Assembly (NCBI GenBank): GCA_001899175.1
Contig: MKVH01000002.1
Location: 186,001 to 250,000 of the forward strand
Length of the DNA: 64,000 bases
Source of the DNA: Candidatus Kapaibacterium thiocyanatum
GTDB lineage: Bacteria > Bacteroidota > Ignavibacteria > Kapaibacteriales > Kapaibacteriaceae
Direction: 5' to 3'
Positions 18,192 to 25,532 of the stretch are shown in pieces. The notes under the pieces were generated by a model. That model was not told where the DNA came from and did not search any database. It saw only the letters and a program-made list of their open reading frames with translations. Each line of letters opens with the position of its first letter. Positions within the stretch are counted from its first letter, which is position 1. The position numbers were made by a program, and so were the translations under genes.

Positions 18192-19889
18192 CTATTCCGG
18201 GCGCAAGTCCTTGATCCGGATCTGCGGAGTCGTCATGCCATTGAACTGATTCTCCTCCAGCGTATAGACGAGGGAGAACGAGCGGCCGTTGGCACATTCG
18301 GCGATCTTGTGACCGAGATTGAATCCGATGGCATCGATGGCGAAGTTCTTCTGCAGGGCCCGGAACTTCAAATGGTTGTTGCCCACGATCTTGACGCCGT
18401 TCGCACTCACCACTTCCTTCGTATAGAAGACCGGTCGGTGGTTGCTGTACCCATATGGGGCGAAGCGCGACAGGTACTTGAAAAACGAAGGCGATAGCTC
18501 GTTGAGTTGAAGCTCTGCGTCGACGACGATCTCCGGTGTCAGCATGTCCTTCGTCAGGTTTTCGCGGGCGATCAGATCGAAGCGGCGCCGTAGTTCGGGA
18601 ACGTTGTCGATCGGCAGCGAGAGGCCTGCAGCATGTTTGTGTCCGCCGAACTCGATCAGAAGATCCTCGCACTGCTTCAGGGCATTGTGGATATCGAAGT
18701 CCTTGATCGATCGTGCCGATCCCTTGGCTGCGCCGTCGAAGGTGGTCAGCATAACGGTCGGAAGGTGGAATCGTTCCACGAGACGGGAAGCGACGATACC
18801 GATGACGCCGGCATGCCAGCCGTCGAGGTGCAGGACGAGGGAACGTCTGTCCCCACCCTTCAGTTGCTCCTCCGCGATGGCGGCCGCCTGTTCGAAGGTC
18901 TCTTCGTCGATGGCTCGACGCTTGCGGTTATCGTGTTCCAGTTCCTGTGCGATATGGAATGCCGCCAGTTCATCTCCTTGCGTCATCATTTCCACCGCAC
19001 GTCCCGGATCGCCGAGGCGTCCGGCTGCGTTGATCCTGGGCGCCAGGCCGAAGATGATGCTGGAGTTCGTGATGGCACCGAGGTTGAGGCCGGCGCAATC
19101 GATGAGGCCCTTCAGACCCGGTCGTGGGAACGTATTGAGCAGTTCCAGTCCGAAGTAGGAGACCGTACGATTCTCGCCCGACAGCGGTGCGATGTCCGCG
19201 GCTGAGGCGATGGCCACGAAATCCAGGTAATCGTATGCCTGCTCGGGTACACCCTGACGTTCGCAGAGCGCCTGGATGAGCTTGAAGGCGACGCCACAGG
19301 CGGCGAGATCCTTGAAAGGATATGTACAGCCGGGCTTGATGGGATCGAGGATGGCGTGAGCGGCGGGAAGTTCTTCGGCGGCCTGGTGGTGGTCGCAGAT
19401 GATGACGTCGATGCCGAATCCGTTCGCAGCTTCGACTGCCTTGACGGCCGTAATTCCTACATCGACGGTAACAATCAGGGTGGCGTCCTTGTCATGTGCA
19501 AGGGTCACGCTATTGGGTGTGAAGCCGAACCCCTCGTGAAGACGGTTCGGAATGTGGTAATCGACATGAGCTCCACGACTACGTAGGTAGTGGAGCATCA
19601 TCGCCGTGCTCGATGTGCCATCCACGTCATAATCCCCGTGGATCCAGATCAACTCCTTGTCGGAGATGGCCTGTTCGATACGATCCACCGCTTTCTCCAT
19701 TCCATCCATGAGCCAGGGAGAATGGAGATAGTCGAGACTAGGCTGGAAAAATCGTTGAACGGTGTCCACGGTTTCGATGCCACGACCCACCAGGATTCGG
19801 GCTATCGAAACCGGAACTTTCAACTCTTCGGATATCTTTTGGACGGCTTGTTCATCGATGCGTTCTCGGAAGATCCACCGATAGTTCAA
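18192..19889 (-). CDS. recJ: Single-stranded-DNA-specific exonuclease RecJ
   Basis: A 5'-3' ssDNA exonuclease in recombination and repair. Its DHH/DHHA1 structure is clear: HGDYDVDGTSSTAM near residue 85, VTVDVGI, the DHH triad in IICDHHQAAEE near residue 165, NAAGRLGDPGRAVEM, and the DHHA1 signature FGGHKHAAGLSL near residue 430. With TTG 19889 as start it has 565 residues, a normal length, and begins NYRWIF. That start lies about 23 bases downstream of a good promoter and has AGCAGG in front; the frame upstream of it would run through the promoter. The Dna2-like gene follows after 5 bases, giving a two-gene repair operon. Confidence 0.95.
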   Translation of the reverse strand: MNYRWIFRERIDEQAVQKISEELKVPVSIARILVGRGIETVDTVQRFFQPSLDYLHSPWLMDGMEKAVDRIEQAISDKELIWIHGDYDVDGTSSTAMMLHYLRSRGAHVDYHIPNRLHEGFGFTPNSVTLAHDKDATLIVTVDVGITAVKAVEAANGFGIDVIICDHHQAAEELPAAHAILDPIKPGCTYPFKDLAACGVAFKLIQALCERQGVPEQAYDYLDFVAIASAADIAPLSGENRTVSYFGLELLNTFPRPGLKGLIDCAGLNLGAITNSSIIFGLAPRINAAGRLGDPGRAVEMMTQGDELAAFHIAQELEHDNRKRRAIDEETFEQAAAIAEEQLKGGDRRSLVLHLDGWHAGVIGIVASRLVERFHLPTVMLTTFDGAAKGSARSIKDFDIHNALKQCEDLLIEFGGHKHAAGLSLPIDNVPELRRRFDLIARENLTKDMLTPEIVVDAELQLNELSPSFFKYLSRFAPYGYSNHRPVFYTKEVVSANGVKIVGNNHLKFRALQKNFAIDAIGFNLGHKIAECANGRSFSLVYTLEENQFNGMTTPQIRIKDLRPE

Positions 19890-19918
19890 GAAAAACCTGC
19901 TAATTTGTAAAACTGCCT

Positions 19919-19949
19919 TAAAGATAAGTGATTTAGGTCGATATGTCAA
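19919..19949 (-). promoter_or_regulatory. Bacteroidota-type promoter of recJ
   Basis: On the minus strand TTG (19949-19947), 20 bases, then TATCTTTA (19926-19919), one change from TAnnTTTG. It fixes the recJ start downstream at TTG 19889. Confidence 0.65.
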
Positions 19950-19974
19950 CTTCCGTTCACACTGCCGGAACAGC

Positions 19975-21042
19975 GTGTCCAACCGTCATAGCATAAGCCA
20001 GGATGAGGACGGCGACGAGCTGCATTCCTATCGTGGAAGAACCCGTGAACGGGCGAAGGAACTGGAGCGTACCCGGACGAGGATCAAAAGCGGCAAGTCA
20101 TTGGCCGACGGGGTGTTGCAGGGAACGGTCATGACGGCGATGGGGCCGCACTGGTTGGTAGCCGTCGGATCTGTCGTCTACGTCTGCACCGTCTCGGGTA
20201 CCGTCGAATGTCCACATACGAGTACGATCGTGACCGTCGGAGACATCGTCTGGCTCGTCCCGGATCCTGCCGGAACGCAGCACGGAGACCCTGCAGCGAC
20301 CATCGTACGGGTGGAGGAACGGCGTACGCTACTGTCTCGCAAGGCCGCCGGCCGTGCCCAGCGCGAGCAGGTCGTCGTGGCCAACGTGGACCAGCTCTGC
20401 ATCGTGATGGCGGCTGCACTGCCCACCTATAACAAACGCCTCATCGACCGGTATCTGATCGCCGCCGACAAGGGAGACCTGCGCCCGATCATCTGCATCA
20501 ACAAGATCGATCTGATGCCCGAAGACGTCTTGGGCGATCTTCATGACGACTTCTCGACCTATCTGGCGCTCGACATTCCGGTGATCTTCGTGAGTGCGGC
20601 GAAGAATAGGGGACTCGACATGCTGAGGGCGGAACTCGGGCACTGCTCCACGTTGCTCAGTGGTCCGAGCGGTGTGGGGAAGTCCTCCATCATCAATCTG
20701 CTGTCCGACGCACGCCAGCAGGTAGGCGCCATTTCGGAAAAGTACCTGAAAGGTCGTCATACGACGACGGCTGCGACGAGCATCCCGTTACCGGACGGAG
20801 GATGGGTCGTGGACTCGCCGGGCTTGCGCGAATTCGCCATATGGGAGCTGACGGCCGACGAATTACCGTACTATTTCGAAGAATTCGCTCCGTTCGCGCA
20901 AGAATGCAGGTTCAATCCCTGCTCGCATACGCACGAGCCCGGATGCCGCGTCAAAGCTGCCGTGGAAGCGGGCGAGCTCGACCCCGAACGTTACGAAAGC
21001 TACCTCAATATCCTCGATACGATCATGCTCGAACGTCCCTGA
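19975..21042 (+). CDS. rsgA: Ribosome small subunit GTPase RsgA
   Basis: A circularly permuted GTPase that assists late 30S maturation, 355 residues. Order of motifs: OB-fold N-terminal domain (residues ~45-120), CINKIDLM (G4), FVSAAKNRG (G5), SGPSGVGKSSIIN (G1), RHTTTAATSIPLP (G2), DSPGLREF (G3), and the zinc module CRFNPCSHTHEPGC near residue 310. The start is GTG 19975; the first ~45 residues are charged and variable, so a later start cannot be excluded. Divergent from recJ. I found no clear promoter box in the 85-base divergent gap on this strand. Confidence 0.95.
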   Translation: MSNRHSISQDEDGDELHSYRGRTRERAKELERTRTRIKSGKSLADGVLQGTVMTAMGPHWLVAVGSVVYVCTVSGTVECPHTSTIVTVGDIVWLVPDPAGTQHGDPAATIVRVEERRTLLSRKAAGRAQREQVVVANVDQLCIVMAAALPTYNKRLIDRYLIAADKGDLRPIICINKIDLMPEDVLGDLHDDFSTYLALDIPVIFVSAAKNRGLDMLRAELGHCSTLLSGPSGVGKSSIINLLSDARQQVGAISEKYLKGRHTTTAATSIPLPDGGWVVDSPGLREFAIWELTADELPYYFEEFAPFAQECRFNPCSHTHEPGCRVKAAVEAGELDPERYESYLNILDTIMLERP

Positions 21043-21110
21043 TTCGAAATTCGATCGTCGTGATTTCGCTCTTTTTCTTAATTTCGTGGCCCCACAAAAA
21101 GCTGCTCCGG

Positions 21111-21197
21111 GGAGAGGTGCGAGAGTGGTTGAATCGGGCGGTCTCGAAAACCGTTATAGGAGCAATCCTATCGAGGGTTCGAATCCCTCCCTCTCCG
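21111..21197 (+). tRNA. tRNA-Ser (anticodon CGA)
   Basis: Acceptor GGAGAGG (21111-21117) pairs with CCTCTCC (21190-21196), discriminator G21197. The anticodon loop CTCGAAA gives CGA. The long variable arm (ATAGGAGCAATCCTAT) is typical of tRNA-Ser. CCA is not encoded. A TAATTTCG box at 21079-21086 may be the promoter of this tRNA pair. Confidence 0.93.
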
Positions 21198-21207
21198 CAG
21201 CAGGTTT

Positions 21208-21291
21208 GGGCGAGTGCTGAAATTGGCAGACAGGCGGGTCTCAGAAGCCCGTGTTCGAAAGGACGTGTGGGTTCAAGTCCCACCTCGCCCA
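21208..21291 (+). tRNA. tRNA-Leu (anticodon CAG)
   Basis: Acceptor GGGCGAG (21208-21214) pairs with CTCGCCC (21284-21290), discriminator A21291. The loop CTCAGAA gives anticodon CAG. A long variable arm (GTGTTCGAAAGGACGT) is present. CCA is not encoded. Only 10 bases separate it from tRNA-Ser, so the two are one transcript. Confidence 0.93.
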
Positions 21292-21299
21292 CTGACGTG

Positions 21300-21330
21300 A
21301 AACGCGAACTACGGTTCGCGTTTGCTGTTT
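21300..21330 (+). terminator. Terminator after tRNA-Ser/tRNA-Leu
   Basis: A perfect 10-bp stem, AAACGCGAAC (21300-21309) with GTTCGCGTTT (21314-21323), 4-base loop TACG, followed by T-rich GCTGTTTG. Confidence 0.75.
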
Positions 21331-21355
21331 GTAGCCTAACCGAAGGGGATCTGAT

Positions 21356-22264
21356 ATGCCAGGTCGTATCGCCACGGAACTGCAACGCCACATCGATCGC
21401 ATGCGCATCAGGGAGGGGAAACGCCTCGATCTCGGCAAGCATGCCACATCCTATACGGGATCCCTGTTCGACAAGTCCACGGCCGTTACCGTGATGGCCA
21501 AGGACCTCGAACGTCTGGCCAGGCTGCAGGACATTCTCTATGCCGACGACAGGCATTCCATCCTGATCGTGTTCCAGGCCATGGACACGGCAGGAAAGGA
21601 CGGTGCCATCAAGCACATCATGTCGGGCCTGAATCCGCAAGGTGTGAAGGTTGCCTCCTTCAAGCACCCGAGTACGATGGAGCTGGACCACGACTTCATC
21701 TGGCGTCATTACCAGCAACTGCCGGCCCGCGGCGAGATCGGGATCTTCAACCGGTCGCATTACGAGAACGTCCTCATTTCCCGTGTCCATCCCGAGTTGG
21801 TCCTGGCCGAACATCTGCCCGATATCTCGTCCGTGAGCGATATCAAGCCTTCGTTCTGGAAACGCCGCTATCATGTCATCAGGCAGTTCGAGAACATGCT
21901 GTGCGAGAACGGTACCATCGTGATCAAGTTCTTCCTCCATCTTTCGAAGGAGGAACAGAAACGACGTCTGATTGCACGTATCGACGATCCGAACAAGAAC
22001 TGGAAATTCTCCGTCGCCGACGTCCAGGAACGTGGATACTGGGACGATTACCAGAAGGCCTACGAGAAAGCCATCGAGGCGACATCCACTGACAGGGCAC
22101 CGTGGTACGTCATACCGGCAGACGACAAGTGGTTCGCCCGTCTGGCCATGACGACGATCATCCATCATGAGTTCAAGCGATTGAACCTGCAGTATCCCCG
22201 CGTCAATGCCGCCGTGCGGAAGGCGCTGATGGAAACCAGGGCAGCACTGGAAGCCGAGCAATGA
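21356..22264 (+). CDS. Polyphosphate kinase 2 family protein
   Basis: Transfers phosphate between polyphosphate and nucleotides in the cytosol. The 302 residues match the short PPK2 type: Walker A AMDTAGKDGAIKH near residue 80, FKHPSTMELDHDFIWRHYQQLP near 100-120, Walker B FNRSHYENVL near 135, and the lid with WKRRYHVIRQFE and KFFLHLSKEEQKRR. The arrangement resembles class III PPK2 (AMP and ADP phosphorylation), but class cannot be fixed by eye. GGAAGGGG-like AAGGGG precedes ATG 21356. Its stop overlaps the next gene's start (ATGA). Confidence 0.9.
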   Translation: MPGRIATELQRHIDRMRIREGKRLDLGKHATSYTGSLFDKSTAVTVMAKDLERLARLQDILYADDRHSILIVFQAMDTAGKDGAIKHIMSGLNPQGVKVASFKHPSTMELDHDFIWRHYQQLPARGEIGIFNRSHYENVLISRVHPELVLAEHLPDISSVSDIKPSFWKRRYHVIRQFENMLCENGTIVIKFFLHLSKEEQKRRLIARIDDPNKNWKFSVADVQERGYWDDYQKAYEKAIEATSTDRAPWYVIPADDKWFARLAMTTIIHHEFKRLNLQYPRVNAAVRKALMETRAALEAEQ

Positions 22265-23304
22265 AACGACTGGTTGTTCTCATCATCATGTTCGGCGCGT
22301 TCCCGAGCGCCGTCTATGCCCAATTGCCATCATTCCCCTTCGATATCCGCAGCCTCATCCAGCAGGCGGATCGCCGCACGCTTCGCGAGCGTGCCGATGA
22401 ACTGATCACGAAGCGCAACGACTATGCCGGCGCCATTCCCTGTCTGGAGAAATGGCTCAGTGCCGTGCCGGGTGACGCGGAAGCCGCGATGCTCCTGAGC
22501 ACGTGCTATGACAGTGTAGGCCGTACGGCCGATGCACGACTCGCCATGAACCTGGCCCTCGCGGATGGTCTGAAGACCCGTGAGCAGGCCGACCGCGACT
22601 TTCCGCCGTTATTCCATAAACAGGTACGATGGGGACGTTCCAGGGTCCTGTATCCCGCCGTGATGAAGAAGGGTGAGCAATACCGTCTCGTCCTGCTTCT
22701 CCACGGCAACGGTCATACCCCGGAATTCATGCTGAGCTGGGCGAAGACGCTCGGACTCGACAAGGCCATCTTCATATGTCCCGAAGCGCCGTACATGAAG
22801 GTCCGGGAAACGGTCACCTCGCAACGCGAACGGTATTCGGCAGCGGGGGAATCGCTCGGAATGCCGGACTCGCTCTTCGGCGAGATCATCGATCTTTCCG
22901 CCGAATGGTATCACGATGTCGCCATGGATGCGATGCAACGCCTGCCGGTTGCGCGTAACCTCAAGCCCATCATCGTCGGATTCTCGCAGGGTGGATTCTA
23001 CGCACACGTCCTGGCCACGCGCCATCCCGAAGCCTATGCCTCCATCGTCTCCATCTGTGCCAGTATGTATACGGCAGGACACGTAACGGAGAAGTACGAC
23101 CGGCTGCGTACATACGGAGTCGACGCCCTCGTCCTTCACGGTACGAAGGACGACGTGGTGCCGCTGCAGACGGGGGAGTTGATCCACAGCGCTATGGAAG
23201 CCGCCCGCGTCCAGCACGTCTACATGCCGTTCGACGGGGGGCACTGGCCCTCTGCCGAGGCTACCGTCATGATCCGCCGCTGGATGATCGAACACGACAG
23301 ATAG
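22261..23304 (+). CDS. Exported alpha/beta hydrolase with TPR-like N-terminal part
   Basis: A 347-residue protein with a signal peptide (residues 1-20, ending VYAQ). Residues ~45-105 are helical and TPR-like (YAGAIPCLEKWLSAVPGDAEAAMLLSTCYD). Then comes an alpha/beta hydrolase domain of the carboxylesterase/phospholipase type: LLLHGNGHTP near residue 145, nucleophile Ser242 in GFSQGG, Asp in HGTKDDVVP, and His in DGGHWPS. All three catalytic residues are present. It overlaps the PPK2 gene by 4 bases, so the two are translationally coupled; the functional link is unclear. Substrate unknown. Confidence 0.8.
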   Translation: MKRLVVLIIMFGAFPSAVYAQLPSFPFDIRSLIQQADRRTLRERADELITKRNDYAGAIPCLEKWLSAVPGDAEAAMLLSTCYDSVGRTADARLAMNLALADGLKTREQADRDFPPLFHKQVRWGRSRVLYPAVMKKGEQYRLVLLLHGNGHTPEFMLSWAKTLGLDKAIFICPEAPYMKVRETVTSQRERYSAAGESLGMPDSLFGEIIDLSAEWYHDVAMDAMQRLPVARNLKPIIVGFSQGGFYAHVLATRHPEAYASIVSICASMYTAGHVTEKYDRLRTYGVDALVLHGTKDDVVPLQTGELIHSAMEAARVQHVYMPFDGGHWPSAEATVMIRRWMIEHDR

Positions 23305-23355
23305 AATCGTGCGAGGATTGTCGCTCCCATGCCGGTCTCTTGTGTGCAACAGTGT

Positions 23356-23363
23356 TATATTTG
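23356..23363 (+). promoter_or_regulatory. Candidate -7 box of nuoD
   Basis: TATATTTG, a perfect TAnnTTTG, 24 bases before ATG 23388. The upstream TTG is not at standard spacing (nearest at 23340). An AAGGAA ribosome-binding site lies between the box and the start codon. Confidence 0.45.
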
Positions 23364-23387
23364 GGCGCCTTACACTAAGGAAATCCA

Positions 23388-24677
23388 ATGTCGCTCCCAG
23401 TATCGCAATCGGCCACCATCGAACGGGTGGAAAAACTTCGTCAGAGCAAGATCCTCCGCGAGGTGATGGACAAGGACACCGTGGCAATGTTCGAGGATCC
23501 CCTCGAGAACGACATGGTGTTGAACATGGGGCCGCAGCACCCTGCCACGCACGGTGTGTTGCGCGTACTGCTCCGCCTCGACGGTGAAACGGTTCTCAAG
23601 TGCGTTCCGGAACTCGGCTATCTGCACCGCGGATTCGAGAAGATCGCCGAGAACATGACCTATCACGAATTCATTCCGCATACGGATCGTCTGGACTATC
23701 TGTCGCCGATGTCGAACAACGTCGGTATCGCCATGGCGATCGAACACGCAGCCGGTATCGAAGTGCCCGAACGTGGCATCTGGGTACGGATGCTCGTGAC
23801 GGAACTCGCCCGCGTCTCGTCCCACCTCATCGCCATGGGCGCCACGGCGATGGACGTCGGGGCCATGACGCTCTTCCTCTGGACGTTCACGGAACGCGAG
23901 AAACTCTACGACCTGTTCGAACGCATCTGCGGTGCCCGCTTCACGACGAGTTTCGCACGTATCGGCGGCGTCGCCAACGACGTCCCGGACGACGTGCTCC
24001 GCGATATCCAGAAGTGGCTGAATGCCTTCCCGGAATACATGGTGAGCTTCGAGAAGCTCGTGAACCGCAACCGGATCTTCATCGATCGTATGGCCGGCGT
24101 AGGCCACATCACGGCCGAGAAGGCCATCGCTCTCGGTCTGACCGGACCGACACTCCGGGGCTCAGGCGTGAATCGCGACCTTCGTCGCGACAAACCCTAC
24201 ATGTACTACGATCAGATGGACTTCGACGTGATCACCGGCAACGACGGTGACTGCTATTCGCGTTACCAATGCCGTGCCGCCGAAGTGAAGGAATCGATCA
24301 AGATCCTTCACCAGATCATGGACAAGCTGGTCGCGACGCCGCGTACGCCCGTCCTCGCGGACGATCCGAAGTACGTGCTCTCGCGCAAGGCCGCCATCTA
24401 CACGAAGATGGAAGAGCTGATCAACGACTTCATGCTCATCAACTTCGGAACGATGCCGCCGAAGGGCGAGACCTATACGGCAATCGAATCGCCGAAGGGC
24501 GAGCTTGGCTTCTTCATCGTCTCGGACGGAACGGGGCAACCCTGGAAGCTGAAGATCCGTTCTCCCTCGTCGTCGAACCTGCAGGCCCTGAAGTTCATGG
24601 CCGAAGGCGCGATGGTGTCCGACGTCGTGGCCATCATCGGTTCCATCGATCCCGTGATGGGCGAAGCAGACAAGTGA
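23388..24677 (+). CDS. nuoD: NADH-quinone oxidoreductase subunit D (isolated)
   Basis: The 49-kDa-type subunit of respiratory complex I, at the quinone-binding junction of the peripheral arm. It has 429 residues. Conserved segments are NMGPQHPATHGVLR near residue 48, YLHRGFEK near 77, TDRLDYLSPM near 97, GPTLRGSGVNRDLRRD near 255, and the C-terminal ending IIGSIDPVMGE. The normal nuoABC and nuoEFG partners are absent on both sides: neighbours are a hydrolase and a TrmH-type methyltransferase. It has its own promoter box, AAGGAA Shine-Dalgarno and terminator, so it is a single-gene unit. Confidence 0.95.
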   Translation: MSLPVSQSATIERVEKLRQSKILREVMDKDTVAMFEDPLENDMVLNMGPQHPATHGVLRVLLRLDGETVLKCVPELGYLHRGFEKIAENMTYHEFIPHTDRLDYLSPMSNNVGIAMAIEHAAGIEVPERGIWVRMLVTELARVSSHLIAMGATAMDVGAMTLFLWTFTEREKLYDLFERICGARFTTSFARIGGVANDVPDDVLRDIQKWLNAFPEYMVSFEKLVNRNRIFIDRMAGVGHITAEKAIALGLTGPTLRGSGVNRDLRRDKPYMYYDQMDFDVITGNDGDCYSRYQCRAAEVKESIKILHQIMDKLVATPRTPVLADDPKYVLSRKAAIYTKMEELINDFMLINFGTMPPKGETYTAIESPKGELGFFIVSDGTGQPWKLKIRSPSSSNLQALKFMAEGAMVSDVVAIIGSIDPVMGEADK

Positions 24678-24704
24678 CATTCCGATCGTAAGCGACGATC
24701 ATGT

Positions 24705-24738
24705 GCAATGGGTGGCTCGTCCACCCATTGCCGTTTTT
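24705..24738 (+). terminator. Intrinsic terminator after nuoD
   Basis: A perfect 11-bp stem, GCAATGGGTGG (24705-24715) with CCACCCATTGC (24721-24731), 5-base loop, then CG and five T. It lies 28 bases after the nuoD stop. Confidence 0.9.
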
Positions 24739-24766
24739 GCATATCCATCTTCCGTTCCGAAGCGTC

Positions 24767-25366
24767 ATGCCTCCTACCGATACCATCACACCCGAACGTG
24801 CGGCCCGCCTCGAGGAAGTGCTGCGCCGTCGTCAGCCCGATCTCACCGTTGTCTTCGAGAACGTCCACGACCCGCATAACGTCAGTGCCGTTCTCCGTTC
24901 CTGCGACGCCGTCGGTGTGTTCGAAGCGCATGGCGTCTACCATAGTGGAGAGCAGTTCCCGAAACTCGGCGACAAGAGTTCGGGCAGTGCGAGGAAGTGG
25001 ATCGATCTCCACAAGCACGACAGTATCGACGACTGCTATTCGGAACTCCGCGCACGTGGCATGAAGATCTATACGACGCACATGGCGAGCGGTAGCGTGT
25101 CGCTCTACGATCTCGACCTGACGCAACCCATCGCCTTCGTCTTCGGTAACGAGCATAGCGGCGTGAGCCAGGAAGCACTCGCCAGGGCCGATGGCAACTT
25201 CCTCATTCCGCAGATGGGTATCGTCCAGTCCCTGAACATCTCCGTCGCCTGTGCCGTCAGCCTCTACGAAGCATTTCGTCAACGCATGAATGCCGGTATG
25301 TACGAAGCCCTTCGACTCGACGAGAAGATATTTCCGGTGCTGCTCGACGACTGGTGCCATCGATAG
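24767..25366 (+). CDS. SpoU/TrmH-family RNA 2'-O-methyltransferase
   Basis: A 199-residue SPOUT-class enzyme that resembles TrmH (tRNA Gm18). Motif 1 is FENVHDPHNVSAVLRSCDAVG near residues 30-50, with Asn and the catalytic Arg; motif 2 is FVFGNEHSGVS near residue 128; motif 3 is IPQMGIVQSLNISVACAVSLYE near residue 150. KSSGSARKWIDL also occurs in TrmH proteins. I chose ATG 24767; the longer frame starts inside the nuoD terminator. Without a search, assignment to tRNA rather than rRNA is an inference. Confidence 0.85.
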   Translation: MPPTDTITPERAARLEEVLRRRQPDLTVVFENVHDPHNVSAVLRSCDAVGVFEAHGVYHSGEQFPKLGDKSSGSARKWIDLHKHDSIDDCYSELRARGMKIYTTHMASGSVSLYDLDLTQPIAFVFGNEHSGVSQEALARADGNFLIPQMGIVQSLNISVACAVSLYEAFRQRMNAGMYEALRLDEKIFPVLLDDWCHR

Positions 25367-25410
25367 GATGCGCCTGTATATTCTTTACTGATACTATCGA
25401 TGTCCCTTTT
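25358..25410 (+). terminator. Possible long-loop terminator after the TrmH-type gene
   Basis: CATCGATAG (25358-25366) pairs with CTATCGATG (25394-25402), followed by TCCCTTTT. The loop is 27 bases, which makes this weak. The rest of the gap to 25533 shows no recognisable signal. Confidence 0.3.
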
Positions 25411-25532
25411 CTGTCGCTGACGATTCCGGAGTGCGGATTCGCATGGTCTGCTTGTCATGAGGGATGAAACTTTTACGTCCCTTCGTTGTTGATAAGCCTG
25501 CTGCATCCTGTGCCTAGTAATGACGAAACCAG

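Noticed and set aside
18187-18672. N-terminal extension of the Dna2-like frame into recJ
   Set aside because: It overlaps recJ on the same strand in another frame and has no domain; ATG 18186 sits right after the recJ stop.
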